A stretch of DNA of 56,187 bases from Porphyromonas gulae DSM 15663 (GCF_000378065.1 NZ_KB899163.1:1-56187); one strand, 5' to 3'. Shown: positions 18,662-28,260, numbered from the stretch's first letter. Notes: generated by a model from the letters alone, not told the origin. Numbers and translations are program-made.

Positions 18662-20416
18662 ATGAACGACACAATCAAAAAAATAAAAGCCTATATGGGC
18701 AACCGAGCCATCCTCTTGCCCGTTTCATTAGTGCTTTCGGGTCTCAACGGGCTTGTCTCCTTGGTACCGTTCGTCTTGATATGGCTGATCGTGCGCACGC
18801 TCCTTGGAGGAGAGGGCACCATCGAGGATAATCAGGTATTTGTCTATGCCTGGTGGGCAGTCGGCATAGCTGCATTCGGTGTCTTGGCCTATTTCCTCTC
18901 CCTTTCCCTTTCGCATCTTGCTGCTTTCAGAGTAGAGGTCAATATGCGTCGGGAAGCCATGCGCCGTGTAGTGCGTATGCCATTGGGTTACTTCGACAAA
19001 CGCCTGAGCGGAAAGATGCGTAAGGTCATTGATGAGGACTCTTCGCAGACGCATACATTCATTGCTCATATCTTGCCCGATGTTATAGGCAGCATGATGG
19101 CTCCCGTCGGGGTGCTGGTACTGATCTTCGTGTTCGATTGGCGGTTGGGTATTGCCTGCCTGCTCCCGATTGCTTTTGCCGTGGGAGCCATGTCTTTTAT
19201 GTTGAATCCGAAGCAAAATAAGTTCCAGCGAAGGTATCTCGATGCACAGGAGAAGATGGGGAGTGAGGCCGTAGAGTATGTGCGTGGCATACCGGTAGTG
19301 AAAGTCTTCCAGCAGAGCGTTTATTCCTTCAAACGTTTCTACCAAAGTATTATCGAGTATAAGAAATTGGTGACGGAATATACTTTGGGTTGGCAGAAGC
19401 CAATGGCTTTCTATGTCATGTTTACCAATAGTTTTGCTTTTTTCCTCGTGCCTGTAGCTATTTGGCTTATAGGCCGAACAGGCAATACGGCGAACATAAT
19501 AGCCGATATGTTTCTGTACTTGCTGATTACACCCGTTTTCACGACCAATATCATGAAGATGGCCTACCTGAATCAGAACCTCTTTTTACTGAATGAGACA
19601 ATAACCAGACTGGAAAATTTGACATGGGAAGAACCCCTTGCTACGCCCGAAAGGCCGCAAATTCCCGTCTCGAATGAGGTCTCTTTCGATCATGTTACTT
19701 TTCGCTATACCGGTACAGTGCAGGATGCTGTCAGCGATGTCAGTTTCTCCATTCCTTCGGGACAAACCTATGCACTGGTCGGACCTTCCGGAGGAGGTAA
19801 GACCACTATAGCCCGACTCATCCCCCGCTTTTGGGATGCTACCGAAGGTAGTGTGCGAATCGGTGGAGTAGATGTAAGGGATATAGCCAAAGAAGAACTG
19901 ATGGACAGGATCTCTTTCGTCTTTCAGAATGCCAAACTCTTCAAAACGACCATTCGTGAGAATATTACCTATGGCACCCCGGATGCTTCCGAGGGGGCTT
20001 TGTATCGTGCCATCGATCTCTCTCAGAGCCGTGAGATTATAGAGCGTTTGCCCGATGGGTTGCAAACGAAGATAGGGGCCGAAGGCACGTATCTCTCCGG
20101 AGGGGAGCAGCAGCGCATAGCTTTGGCTCGTGCCATACTCAAGGATGCTCCTATTGTGGTGCTTGATGAAGCAACAGCCTTTGCCGATCCTGAAAATGAG
20201 CAGCTGATACAGCAGGCTTTGCACGAACTGACGAAAGGGAAGACGGTGCTGATGATTGCCCATCGGCTGACGAGTGTGCAGCATGTGGATCGTATCCTTG
20301 TGATTGAGAAGGGACGAATCGTCGAACAGGGTACCCACGAAGAACTCCTGTCACAAGGTGGTCTTTACAAATCCATGTGGGAGGAATACCGGCGATCCGT
20401 TTCTTGGACATTATGA
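18662..20416 (+). CDS. half-size ABC exporter, subunit 1
   Basis: This is a 584-residue protein with a six-TM domain (about 15-310) fused to an ATPase domain (about 340-575). It has Walker A GPSGGGKTTIARL, Q-loop FVFQNAKLF, signature LSGGEQQRIALARAIL, Walker B IVVLDEATAFADPENE and H-loop MIAHRLTS, so the ATP site is complete. The D-loop reads AFAD rather than the common ASLD. The GGGKT Walker A and the pairing with a second half-transporter resemble IrtAB/YbtPQ-type systems linked to siderophores. It lies 24 bp after the barrel gene and 46 bp before subunit 2. It probably forms a heterodimer in the inner membrane. Confidence 0.88.
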   Translation: MNDTIKKIKAYMGNRAILLPVSLVLSGLNGLVSLVPFVLIWLIVRTLLGGEGTIEDNQVFVYAWWAVGIAAFGVLAYFLSLSLSHLAAFRVEVNMRREAMRRVVRMPLGYFDKRLSGKMRKVIDEDSSQTHTFIAHILPDVIGSMMAPVGVLVLIFVFDWRLGIACLLPIAFAVGAMSFMLNPKQNKFQRRYLDAQEKMGSEAVEYVRGIPVVKVFQQSVYSFKRFYQSIIEYKKLVTEYTLGWQKPMAFYVMFTNSFAFFLVPVAIWLIGRTGNTANIIADMFLYLLITPVFTTNIMKMAYLNQNLFLLNETITRLENLTWEEPLATPERPQIPVSNEVSFDHVTFRYTGTVQDAVSDVSFSIPSGQTYALVGPSGGGKTTIARLIPRFWDATEGSVRIGGVDVRDIAKEELMDRISFVFQNAKLFKTTIRENITYGTPDASEGALYRAIDLSQSREIIERLPDGLQTKIGAEGTYLSGGEQQRIALARAILKDAPIVVLDEATAFADPENEQLIQQALHELTKGKTVLMIAHRLTSVQHVDRILVIEKGRIVEQGTHEELLSQGGLYKSMWEEYRRSVSWTL

Positions 20417-20462
20417 AAGAAGAAATACACATAATTACCTCTAATCGAAACGAAACAAATCT

Positions 20463-22169
20463 ATGATACGATATTTCCAACGCCGATTCGCTCTCTCTCG
20501 TAAGGGTGCACAGGATCTTGCCAAAGGCATTGCATGGACTACGGTTTTGAATGTCGGATTTATGTTGCCTGCCATATTCACTTTTCTTTTCCTCGAAGAC
20601 TATCTGCAAGGATCCACCAGACATGGCATTGGGTATTATATAGCCATGGGAGCGGCTTTTATGGCGGTGCTCTTCGTCATAGCTCTCTTCCAATACACGG
20701 GCCTGTACACCAAGATTTATACCGAGAGTGCGAACCGCCGTATCGCCTTGGCTGAAAAGCTACGCAAACTGCCGCTGGCTTTCTTCGGAGAGAAGAATCT
20801 TTCCGACCTGACTTCCACCATGATGGAGGATAGTACAGTGATGGAGACGGTATTCTCTCACAGCATCCCTCAGCTCTTTGCATCGTTGTTCAGTCTCTTT
20901 TTGATCGGTATCGGACTCTTTTGCTACAATTGGCAGCTATCGCTGGCTCTCTTTTGGGTTGTGCCTGTAGCGGCCTTGGCTATTATCTGTTCCAAAAAGA
21001 TGCTGGACCAATCATTCCGCTCGAACTACCATATCAAACGAGAGGTCACCGAGCACATACAGGAGGGGATCGAGCACATACAGGAGATAAAATCATACAA
21101 TGGCGAAGAAGAGTTTGCCCAGCGTTTCGATGCCAAGCTCCATGCCTATGAGAAGAGCCTGATTCGAGGTGAACTTGTCGTAGGTACCTTCCTTAATGCT
21201 TCCCATATTATCCTCAAGCTGGGACTGGCCTCTGTGGTTATAGCAGGAGCTTATCTCTTGTCGGAGGGGGCTATCGATCTCTTTACCTATTTGGTCTTTC
21301 TGCTTATTGGATCGAGCATATATAATCCTATTGGTGAAGTGTTCAGCAATTTGCTTCTCTTACAATACCTCGACGTACGCATTGATCGGATAAGAGAAAT
21401 GAATGCTATGCCGATGCAGGAGGGCAAAACGGATTGTGCGGTACAAAACTTCGATATCATATTCCAAAATGTAGACTTCTCTTATGAAGAAGGGAAGCAA
21501 GTATTGCGCAATGTATCGTTTACAGCCAAACAGGGCGAAGTGACAGCCCTCGTAGGTCCTTCGGGCGGAGGAAAGAGCACTTCGGCCAAGTTGGCAGCAC
21601 GCTTTTGGGATATAGACGGGGGAAAGATCTTTTTGGGTGGGGAAGACATTTCACAAATCGAACCCGAACCCCTGCTACGTCATTATGCCATCGTCTTCCA
21701 AGATGTACTGCTCTTCAATGCATCGGTGGCCGATAATATCCGTATAGGTAAGCCCGATGCCACGGATGAAGAGCTGAAACGCGTAGCTCGGCTGGCAAGA
21801 TGCGACGAATTTGTAGATCGTCTGCCGAATGGATACGACACTTTGATCGGTGAAAATGGTGAGAACCTTTCAGGAGGCGAACGTCAGCGCATCTCTATTG
21901 CCAGAGCCTTGCTCAAGGATGCTCCGATTGTGCTCCTTGACGAAGCCACGGCAAGTCTGGATGTCGAAAATGAAACCAAGATACAGGCCGGTATATCCGA
22001 GCTGATCAAGAATAAGACAGTCCTCATTATTGCGCACCGTATGCGCACTGTGGCCAATGCGCACAAGATCGTTGTCCTCAAAGATAGCACAGTGGCCGAA
22101 TGTGGCAGTCCGACCGAATTGATGGCGATGAACGGTGAGTTTGCCCGAATGGTAGCGGCTCAAAAGTAA
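20463..22169 (+). CDS. half-size ABC exporter, subunit 2
   Basis: This is a 568-residue protein with a TM domain (about 20-310) and an ATPase domain (about 330-565). It has Walker A GPSGGGKSTSAKLAARF, Q-loop IVFQDVLLF, signature LSGGERQRISIARALL, Walker B IVLLDEATASLD and H-loop IIAHRMRT, all intact. The sequence is related to but distinct from the preceding subunit, as expected of a heterodimer. It is the last gene of the TetR/MMPL cluster; a small GCCCC-GTA-GGGGC hairpin lies 21 bp after the stop. Whether it exports, or imports like IrtAB/YbtPQ, cannot be told from the sequence. Confidence 0.88.
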   Translation: MIRYFQRRFALSRKGAQDLAKGIAWTTVLNVGFMLPAIFTFLFLEDYLQGSTRHGIGYYIAMGAAFMAVLFVIALFQYTGLYTKIYTESANRRIALAEKLRKLPLAFFGEKNLSDLTSTMMEDSTVMETVFSHSIPQLFASLFSLFLIGIGLFCYNWQLSLALFWVVPVAALAIICSKKMLDQSFRSNYHIKREVTEHIQEGIEHIQEIKSYNGEEEFAQRFDAKLHAYEKSLIRGELVVGTFLNASHIILKLGLASVVIAGAYLLSEGAIDLFTYLVFLLIGSSIYNPIGEVFSNLLLLQYLDVRIDRIREMNAMPMQEGKTDCAVQNFDIIFQNVDFSYEEGKQVLRNVSFTAKQGEVTALVGPSGGGKSTSAKLAARFWDIDGGKIFLGGEDISQIEPEPLLRHYAIVFQDVLLFNASVADNIRIGKPDATDEELKRVARLARCDEFVDRLPNGYDTLIGENGENLSGGERQRISIARALLKDAPIVLLDEATASLDVENETKIQAGISELIKNKTVLIIAHRMRTVANAHKIVVLKDSTVAECGSPTELMAMNGEFARMVAAQK

Positions 22170-22189
22170 GAAACGGAAAGAGAGCTTTA

Positions 22190-22202
22190 GCCCCGTAGGG
22201 GC
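22190..22202. terminator. short GC hairpin between convergent genes
   Basis: GCCCC-GTA-GGGGC lies between the convergent ABC and LysE genes. It has no T-run, so terminator function is weakly supported. Confidence 0.3.
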
Positions 22203-22209
22203 GAGTGTG

Positions 22210-22848
22210 CTAATTCAAGATGTCGGACAAACCGGCAAACAATCCGAAAACGGATATAACCATAAAAATGACGGCTACGATGCGGTTGAACCACCGTATG
22301 CCAACGACATTGATCCGATTGCGTAGCAGGCTGAAGAGATAAGTGATAAGAGACCACCAGCCGATCGCCCCCAAAGCGATACCCAACATGCCGGAGGTGT
22401 AACCGACTAACATCTTCCCGGGAATATCGGTGACGAAGTTGAAACGGGAATAAAGGGCGATAAAAAAGAAGATGATGAAAGGGTTGGATAGCGTAAGACC
22501 GAAAGAGCTTAGTACGGTATGCCATACGGAAAAGTTGTTGTCCTTATCGTCCACCTTGAAAGAAGGGGCTGTCCGATACAGATATATGCCGAATAGAAAC
22601 ATGACCACACTGCCGAGAAGCTGTAGCCAAGCTTCATTGCTGTCGATGAAGTTCATTACCAAACCTATCCCCAGATAGGTGGCAGTGGCATAGAAGAGAT
22701 CGCTAAGCATGGCACCGATACCGGTGTAGAACCCATCGCGTCGTCCTCGGTGCAGAGTCCTTCGGATACAGAGAACCCCGATCGGCCCCATAGGAGCCGA
22801 CACGAGAATGCCGATGAGAATACCGTATAGAATTGAAGAGGCAACCAT
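22210..22848 (-). CDS. LysE-family exporter
   Basis: This is a 212-residue integral membrane protein with six predicted TM helices. The N-terminus shows the LysE/RhtB signature GPIGVLCIRRTLHRGRRDGF after the first helix, and later ALYSR with hydrophobic segments. The family exports amino acids or small metabolites from the cytoplasm; Bacteroidetes members have no defined substrate. The ATG is at 22846-22848. A TATCTTTG element lies about 50 bp upstream on the minus strand. It is monocistronic and convergent with the ABC genes. Confidence 0.85.
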   Translation of the reverse strand: MVASSILYGILIGILVSAPMGPIGVLCIRRTLHRGRRDGFYTGIGAMLSDLFYATATYLGIGLVMNFIDSNEAWLQLLGSVVMFLFGIYLYRTAPSFKVDDKDNNFSVWHTVLSSFGLTLSNPFIIFFFIALYSRFNFVTDIPGKMLVGYTSGMLGIALGAIGWWSLITYLFSLLRNRINVVGIRWFNRIVAVIFMVISVFGLFAGLSDILN

Positions 22849-22894
22849 GCCGTAGAAAGGGAAAAACTCCTTATTGTCCCGCTATGTGGGATTG

Positions 22895-22902
22895 CAAAGA
22901 TA
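22895..22902 (-). promoter_or_regulatory. -7 element (TATCTTTG) for the LysE gene
   Basis: CAAAGATA on the plus strand is TATCTTTG on the minus strand, 46 bp before the LysE ATG. No matching -33 TTTG is visible. Confidence 0.5.
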
Positions 22903-22955
22903 AACATTCTACCCCGTTATATCCTAATCCGTTTTTTGCCGGTTTTCTTGAAAAG

Positions 22956-22998
22956 AAAAAGTCCGGAACGAGGAGGCAACCTCCTGATCCGGACTTTC
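22956..22998 (-). terminator. strong terminator of the porin/ABC importer operon
   Basis: The stem GTCCGGA/TCCGGAC (22961-22967 with 22988-22994) is extended by AGGAGG/CCTCCT inside. Read on the minus strand it ends in TTTTTC. It lies 50 bp downstream of the porin stop. Confidence 0.85.
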
Positions 22999-23048
22999 GC
23001 ATCAAAAAACAGCTTGATAATCGGCTTTCCTATTGCTCCGATCTACTG

Positions 23049-24098
23049 TCAGAACGCTACCTGCACCTGTGTTAGCAGGGCGTGTGTGCTGTTGTGCTCA
23101 CCTTTCGGATTACTCAATACATACTGTGCCTGCAAGCGACACTTCGGGAAGAACCAGTACTGAAGGCCGGCTGTAATATTATGAACGTGTTGTCTTGCGT
23201 ACAGATTCATAAAGTCATACGAGCCGATGATATCGAGGTTTTTGAACAGTCGGCCTACTCCGGTGGTGTAAAATCCTTTGGTAATCAAGTCATTGTCCTT
23301 TCCTTCAAGATATTCGGTACGCAGGTCGAAGCACTTCGAGCGAAACATTCCTCCTACACTCCAGCGAGATCTGTCGTATAAATCTCCGTCCATAATTTGC
23401 ATGCCATCGATTGGGGCCGGAAGTTTTCCCAAAGCCACAGTCTTACCGCTTATGAAGCTGCCGGTAAAGGAAAGACATTCGAGTGGTCGGAGCGTAAGGC
23501 TGCCCTCCACGGTTTTATGCTTGGAGCCATCGAGCGTATTCATGCCTTGGCCGTTGAGTACTCCAAGGCGATAGCCGAGCATGTCGTTGAAGAGATCGCC
23601 ATAGATTTCCAAACCAATGTCGCGTCCGCTTTGAGCACCCATAAGAGGATCGGAACCATTTCCTGCTGCGAGGAAGTTGGAAATCATCGATCCGCATGAG
23701 ATAGTTTCGATAATAGATGGAGATAGTTGGTTTTCGATCGAAAAAGCTGTTTTGAACTGTCCCAATCGTATTCCGAAACCCGAACAGGCGCGAAAAGATG
23801 TGTAAAGTTCCAAATTGGTGTATCCTTTCGCGAAATCAGGAATGAAGGTTACAGACCATTTGTTCGTGATGGCAATATCGGCACGAAGGGCGATGCGTTT
23901 CACGTCGAACGTGTTGTAGTTCTCCTCATCGGAATCCATCGCAGGGAGCCACAAGGAGGAAAATCCTGCCTGTGCATAACCGGCGAGGCTAACCCGTTCT
24001 TTGATTGCATTGAAAATACTGTTTGCGGGCTTTTGGGCGCAAATACTCCCTGCCCCCAGCATCACCAAGGATGCCGCTAATAGATGTTTTACTTTCAT
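23049..24098 (-). CDS. phosphate-selective porin O/P-like outer-membrane protein
   Basis: This is a 349-residue protein. A signal peptide (1-21, ends GSICA) is followed by a barrel with alternating strands and a C-terminal aromatic (LTQVQVAF). Text such as RIALRADIAITNKWSVTFIPD, LELYTSFRACSGFGIRLGQFK and GLEIYGDLFNDMLGYRLGVLNGQG matches the Porin_O_P family, in which the strand carrying 'GQFK.pf..E' is conserved. It begins 50 bp after the ABC permease gene and ends in a strong terminator, so it is the last gene of the importer operon and probably supplies the outer-membrane entry for the same solute. Confidence 0.8.
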   Translation of the reverse strand: MKVKHLLAASLVMLGAGSICAQKPANSIFNAIKERVSLAGYAQAGFSSLWLPAMDSDEENYNTFDVKRIALRADIAITNKWSVTFIPDFAKGYTNLELYTSFRACSGFGIRLGQFKTAFSIENQLSPSIIETISCGSMISNFLAAGNGSDPLMGAQSGRDIGLEIYGDLFNDMLGYRLGVLNGQGMNTLDGSKHKTVEGSLTLRPLECLSFTGSFISGKTVALGKLPAPIDGMQIMDGDLYDRSRWSVGGMFRSKCFDLRTEYLEGKDNDLITKGFYTTGVGRLFKNLDIIGSYDFMNLYARQHVHNITAGLQYWFFPKCRLQAQYVLSNPKGEHNSTHALLTQVQVAF

Positions 24099-24148
24099 TT
24101 CTTGAGCGTTATTGTTTTGTTGAATGATAATTTTCTTTGTTTATGTGG

Positions 24149-24898
24149 CTAACTGTTCCTCCATCTGCACAGTGCGGTCTCAAGACCATCCACAAGCAAA
24201 AAAAGGAAAAAACCTGCCATCCCTAAAACCACGATGCCTACGTACATCTCCGTATAGCTGATACGCATCCATGCATCGACAATGAAGAATCCCATGCCCT
24301 TGTTCGTCCCGTATGTCTCTGTCACGAAGAGTACCGATATGGCTGTCCCGATGGCTACTCGTAGTGTAGAGAGTGCTTCGGGAGTAATGGCCGGCAGGAT
24401 CAGATGGCGCATCAGCTGAGCATGAGTGGCACCCAATGAGGTAAGGACAAGGAAGCTCTCTTTGGGAATGTTGCGAAGACTGTCGCGCAGATTGACGATG
24501 ATTTGGAAGATGATGATCAGTACGATCATAATTATTTTGGTCACATCGCCCAGTCCTGCCAAGAGCATGATGATCGGTAGGAGTGCTAATTTGGGGATAG
24601 GATAGCAGAAATAGACGAACGAATCCATCACACGGCCGAAGCTCTTGTAACGGAACATGGAGAGCGCGACAATGAGTCCCAAGACGAGGGCTATCGAAAT
24701 GCCGATGACGATTCGTCGCAAGCTCGCCAACAGATGTGCGGACATGGACTGCTGCCATACCGTTCCTATTTTGGAGTAAACCGTAAGGGGATCCACCAGC
24801 ACAGGGGTATTGAGGAGCAGTGCAGCCAGATGCCACAGGAGATTGAGCAGTAGAGCACCCACGAGCACTCGCCCCAGAAATCCTTTTGTCTTTCTCAT
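24149..24898 (-). CDS. ABC importer permease (SsuC/TauC/ThiX type)
   Basis: This is a 249-residue permease with about six TM helices and the cytoplasmic coupling motif SLGATHAQLMRHLILPAITPE (the EAA-like loop). It belongs to the BPD_transp_1 family found in sulfonate, taurine, nitrate and thiamine-precursor importers. The ATG overlaps the stop of the ATPase gene by four bases (ATGA), which means translational coupling. It works with the ATPase and the lipoprotein next to it; the substrate is not readable. Confidence 0.88.
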   Translation of the reverse strand: MRKTKGFLGRVLVGALLLNLLWHLAALLLNTPVLVDPLTVYSKIGTVWQQSMSAHLLASLRRIVIGISIALVLGLIVALSMFRYKSFGRVMDSFVYFCYPIPKLALLPIIMLLAGLGDVTKIIMIVLIIIFQIIVNLRDSLRNIPKESFLVLTSLGATHAQLMRHLILPAITPEALSTLRVAIGTAISVLFVTETYGTNKGMGFFIVDAWMRISYTEMYVGIVVLGMAGFFLFLLVDGLETALCRWRNS

Positions 24899-25593
24899 AC
24901 TTCGATCCGGTTCAGCATTCTACGGATGGTATCGGTATCCGGACGTTCGCACAAGCCTCTGATTCGTCCGGGCATGCCCCCTATGACGGCTACCCGGCTA
25001 CTCATTGCTACGGCTTCTTCCACATTATGCGTTACCATAACGGTGGTGACCCGATGTTTATCCCAAAGTCCAAGGAAGAGTTGCCTGCTTTTCTCGGCTG
25101 TGAGCATATCGAGAGCTGCGAATGCTTCGTCAAGCAGGAGCAACTGTGGACGTTGGAGAAAGACTCGTGCCAGTGCCACGCGCTGACGTTGTCCTCCGCT
25201 TAGTTCCCTCGGATACCGATGCAATATGTCCGACAAGCCGAGGATGCGTACAATGCTCTCAAACTCCGGCATCTCTATGGCTTCCTTTCGCAGGGTATAT
25301 GGAAGTACGATATTCTCACGTACTCGTTTCCATGGCAGAAGTCCATATTGCTGGGGAACTATCCCTATGGAAAATGATTTCGGATTCAGAGGTTTCCCAT
25401 CGAATAGCACTTCTCCCTCATACTCTGTCAGCACGCCTGCCAAAACGTGCAGGAATGTCGATTTGCCACAGCCCGAAGGTCCCGTTACGGCAAAAATCTC
25501 TCCTTCGGGAATATTCAGTGAAAGACCGTCCAATGCTTTCACTTCCGTACTCCCGTGGCGATATGTAACGGCCAGATTGCGAATAGAGATCAT
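24895..25593 (-). CDS. ABC importer ATPase (SsuB/TauB type)
   Basis: This is a 232-residue ATPase with Walker A GPSGCGKSTFLHVLAG, Q-loop IVPQQYGLLPW, signature LSGGQRQRVALARVFL, Walker B LLLLDEAFAALD and H-loop VTHNVEEA. It is a standard NitT/TauT-family importer ATPase on the inner side of the membrane. It starts 50 bp after the binding-protein gene and overlaps the permease gene. Confidence 0.92.
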   Translation of the reverse strand: MISIRNLAVTYRHGSTEVKALDGLSLNIPEGEIFAVTGPSGCGKSTFLHVLAGVLTEYEGEVLFDGKPLNPKSFSIGIVPQQYGLLPWKRVRENIVLPYTLRKEAIEMPEFESIVRILGLSDILHRYPRELSGGQRQRVALARVFLQRPQLLLLDEAFAALDMLTAEKSRQLFLGLWDKHRVTTVMVTHNVEEAVAMSSRVAVIGGMPGRIRGLCERPDTDTIRRMLNRIEV

Positions 25594-25643
25594 TTGCCTA
25601 ATGGAGGAATCTGCGTTTCGTCTGTCTCTTGATTTTACCGGAT

Positions 25644-26582
25644 TTAGCGGATCAGATCCTTGCCGGTATAGTCGCTCGGTACCAATTTCTTGGCGTGTAG
25701 CCAGTCGATAGTTTGTTGCAGATCTTCCATCGTGGGCTTCTGTCCATGTGAATAATCGGGCAGAATCACATCGTCTACCAAGGGTTCGGGTACACCGACA
25801 TCTTCGATCAGGATATTTCGGATGGCATTTCTATCGTGTGAATGGATGTAGTCCACAGCCAGATCGTATCCTCGAAGCAGTATATCGATGGCTTCTTGCT
25901 TCTCTCTGATGACACTGCCGGCAAACATCGCTCCGGTTACGAATATGCCCAGATCCTGTGTGGAGACAAAGGACATCATTCCATCTGCCATCGCAATGGT
26001 AATGAATGGATCCGGTAGGACGGCTGCATCGATCTGTCCGCTGCGAAGCATTTCCAAGCGCAAAGGGATCTTATTGACCTCGGTCTTGGTTATGTCGCTT
26101 TCGGCCAGTCCTGCGGTATTGATGATTCGGTCGGTGGTGTACTCAATGACCGTATTGCGCGATATACCCAGATTCTTTCCTTTGAGGGTTTCCAAGCTCT
26201 CACCCGTATAATCTTTGGACATTACCAGCCGGAAGTATCCGTCGAGACGCATCACCAGTTGCAGATCGATGCCTCCGGCTTGCTGCATGGCTGCTCCCGT
26301 ATAGTCGATGACAGTACCCTCCACATTGCCCGAATGGAAAGCCGCATCACGTTCATTGGGTGAATAAAACTTGACAATCTCCAGTTTCAGCCCGAGTGAA
26401 TCGTAAATGCCGGTTTTCTGTGCTACAACGAAAGGCAGATAGTCCATGGAAGGCATGGCTCCGAGAGAGAGGGTATAAGGCTCTTTTTGTTTGTCTGCAG
26501 AGCTTTTCCTATTACCACATGAAGAGAGGGTGATGCTCAAAACAGCCAGAGCAAGGAGGGTAAAAAAAGAAAAATTTTTCAT
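25644..26582 (-). CDS. ABC importer substrate-binding lipoprotein (NMT1/SsuA-like)
   Basis: This is a 312-residue protein from the ATG at 26580-26582, which begins the lipoprotein signal (MKNFSFFTLLALAVLSITLSSC, Cys at about 22). The frame extends 22 codons upstream without need. The mature part shows LGAMPSMDYLPFVVAQKTGIYDSLGL, then YTGESLETLKGKNLGIS and RSGQIDAAVLPDPF in order, typical of NMT1/SsuA/ThiY binding proteins. The substrate could be a sulfonate, a pyrimidine thiamine precursor or another small organic molecule. It is the first gene of the four-gene operon and divergent from mutY. Confidence 0.85.
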   Translation of the reverse strand: MKNFSFFTLLALAVLSITLSSCGNRKSSADKQKEPYTLSLGAMPSMDYLPFVVAQKTGIYDSLGLKLEIVKFYSPNERDAAFHSGNVEGTVIDYTGAAMQQAGGIDLQLVMRLDGYFRLVMSKDYTGESLETLKGKNLGISRNTVIEYTTDRIINTAGLAESDITKTEVNKIPLRLEMLRSGQIDAAVLPDPFITIAMADGMMSFVSTQDLGIFVTGAMFAGSVIREKQEAIDILLRGYDLAVDYIHSHDRNAIRNILIEDVGVPEPLVDDVILPDYSHGQKPTMEDLQQTIDWLHAKKLVPSDYTGKDLIR

Positions 26583-26669
26583 CGCGTTCTCTGATTGTGA
26601 AAGACTATGGTCGCATTCCAAGTATCGAAATGAGTTACAAAGATGCAAAGAATTACATACATCAGTTTA

Positions 26670-26677
26670 TATCTTTG
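26670..26677 (+). promoter_or_regulatory. -7 element (TATCTTTG) for mutY
   Basis: It lies 30 bp before the ATG at 26708 and supports that start over the more upstream codon at 26597, which would be outside the transcript. Confidence 0.55.
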
Positions 26678-26707
26678 CACAAACAACATTTCCTATTCCA
26701 ATCCTGC

Positions 26708-27859
26708 ATGACAAATTCCTCTTCCCGAACGAGAAGTTTACCGTCGGAAAGCAAGATCGATCCTCTTCCTTATTTCCCTGAATTGCGAAGGCTACTGGCC
26801 GAATGGTACGATGCCAATAAGCGGGATTTGCCGTGGAGGCAAACGGACGATCCCTATCGTATCTGGATATCCGAGATTATACTGCAGCAGACGCGAGTGG
26901 AGCAGGGGAGGGATTATTATCATCGCTTTATCGAACGCTTCCCCGATGTCCGCTCCTTGTCTCTTGCATCTGAAGATGAGGTGCTGAAGCAGTGGGAGGG
27001 CTTGGGCTATTACTCCCGGGCGCGCAATCTGCATCGGGCAGCCCGTATGATAGTCTCTGACTTCGGAGGTAGCATACCTCGTACGAGGCAGGAGATACTG
27101 CGACTACCGGGTGTCGGGGATTATACGGCTGCAGCTGTTCTCTCCTTTGCCTATGATCTGCCTTTTGCGGCAGTGGACGGAAATATCTTTCGTGTCATCA
27201 GCCGACTGATGAATCTTGATACGCCGATAGATACCCCTGCCGGCAAGAAGCTTTTTTCTTCCTGGGCCGATGCTTTGCTCGACAGGGAAGCTCCGGCAAG
27301 GCACAATCAGGCCATTATGGAGTTTGGGGCACTTCATTGTACACCCACGTCTCCTTCTTGCCTGCTATGCCCGGTACGCCGTTTTTGCATGGCCGATACA
27401 GCCGGTTGTGTCGATGCTTTGCCGGTCAAGAAAGGTGGACTTAGGATTACGAATCGCTATCTCTATTTCATTTATATACGGGTTATCACCCCCACCGGCG
27501 TCTACACTTATATTCGAAGGCGTCCGAGTGGAGATATATGGCAGGGTTTGTACGAGTTTCCCTGTGTCGAGCTATCCGATCATGCAGTTTTAGAGACCTT
27601 ATTGCTGTCTCCCGAATTGGGTGGTTTGCTACGATCCGTTTCCGGTAGTATGGATAGCTTACCATTCAAAACATTCAAGCACCAGCTTACGCATCGCAAC
27701 TTGTGGATTCATGGCTATAGGCTTACAGCCCGTCTCGATGAAGCTCCCGAACTGGATGGCTACCGCTGCATCCGAGAGGAACAGCTTGACGATTTTGCCT
27801 TTCCCCGTGCCCTCAATTTGCTGCTTGAGGCACTGCCTCTTTCTGATAATGATAGATGA
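26708..27859 (+). CDS. mutY: adenine DNA glycosylase MutY
   Basis: This 383-residue base-excision repair enzyme removes A opposite 8-oxoG. The N-terminal catalytic domain has LPWRQTDDPYRIWISEIILQ (catalytic Glu in SEI), the HhH segment LPGVGDYTAAAVLSFAY and the active Asp in AVDGNIFRV. A [4Fe-4S] site follows: C-x6-C-x2-C-x5-C in HCTPTSPSCLLCPVRRFC. A NUDIX-like C-terminal domain (RRRPSGDIWQGLYEFPCVEL; HQLTHR) is the 8-oxoG recognition part. I chose the ATG at 26708 because the promoter element lies between it and the longer start. Confidence 0.94.
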   Translation: MTNSSSRTRSLPSESKIDPLPYFPELRRLLAEWYDANKRDLPWRQTDDPYRIWISEIILQQTRVEQGRDYYHRFIERFPDVRSLSLASEDEVLKQWEGLGYYSRARNLHRAARMIVSDFGGSIPRTRQEILRLPGVGDYTAAAVLSFAYDLPFAAVDGNIFRVISRLMNLDTPIDTPAGKKLFSSWADALLDREAPARHNQAIMEFGALHCTPTSPSCLLCPVRRFCMADTAGCVDALPVKKGGLRITNRYLYFIYIRVITPTGVYTYIRRRPSGDIWQGLYEFPCVELSDHAVLETLLLSPELGGLLRSVSGSMDSLPFKTFKHQLTHRNLWIHGYRLTARLDEAPELDGYRCIREEQLDDFAFPRALNLLLEALPLSDNDR

Positions 27860-27973
27860 ATAGTGCATGTCTAAGTGAAAAATTTTTCTATCTCGAACAT
27901 TGACAATATCGACGAATATTTGTTCGGAAACTATGAATTTTATACTCAAGTCTTTTTGTTATATTTGCAGCTG

Positions 27974-28260
27974 ATAAAACACTTTTGTTCGATATTAATG
28001 ATCGCTATTGAAAGTGCTTTTCGATTGAATAGAATTGCTTGCTAAATGACTGAATCATAAAAATATGCGCACTGAATTTCTCCACTTCTATAGCCGTTTT
28101 GGCTTATCCGTTTTTGTGTATTTATATACTTCTTGTCCCAAGGAGTCGATAGATTTCCATCGTGATTATGAGGTGTAAACCGGAATAACTCTCACCGATA
28201 GTCCAAACATAGATAAGGCACGCAACAAATTCGCTGAAGAATTTGGTGCGTGCCTCTTTT
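27974..28260 (+). ncRNA. candidate orphan transcript / small RNA
   Basis: A TATATTTG -7 element (27960-27967) and a strong terminator (28216-28262) bracket about 290 nt with no ordinary gene. A 37-codon frame (28065-28178, MRTEFLHF...) lies inside and could be a small protein or chance. I recognise no known RNA family. The start site is inferred from the -7 position. Confidence 0.3.

Noticed and set aside
26597-26707. longer N-terminus for MutY
   Set aside because: The -7 element lies inside it, and the added residues are not part of the glycosylase.
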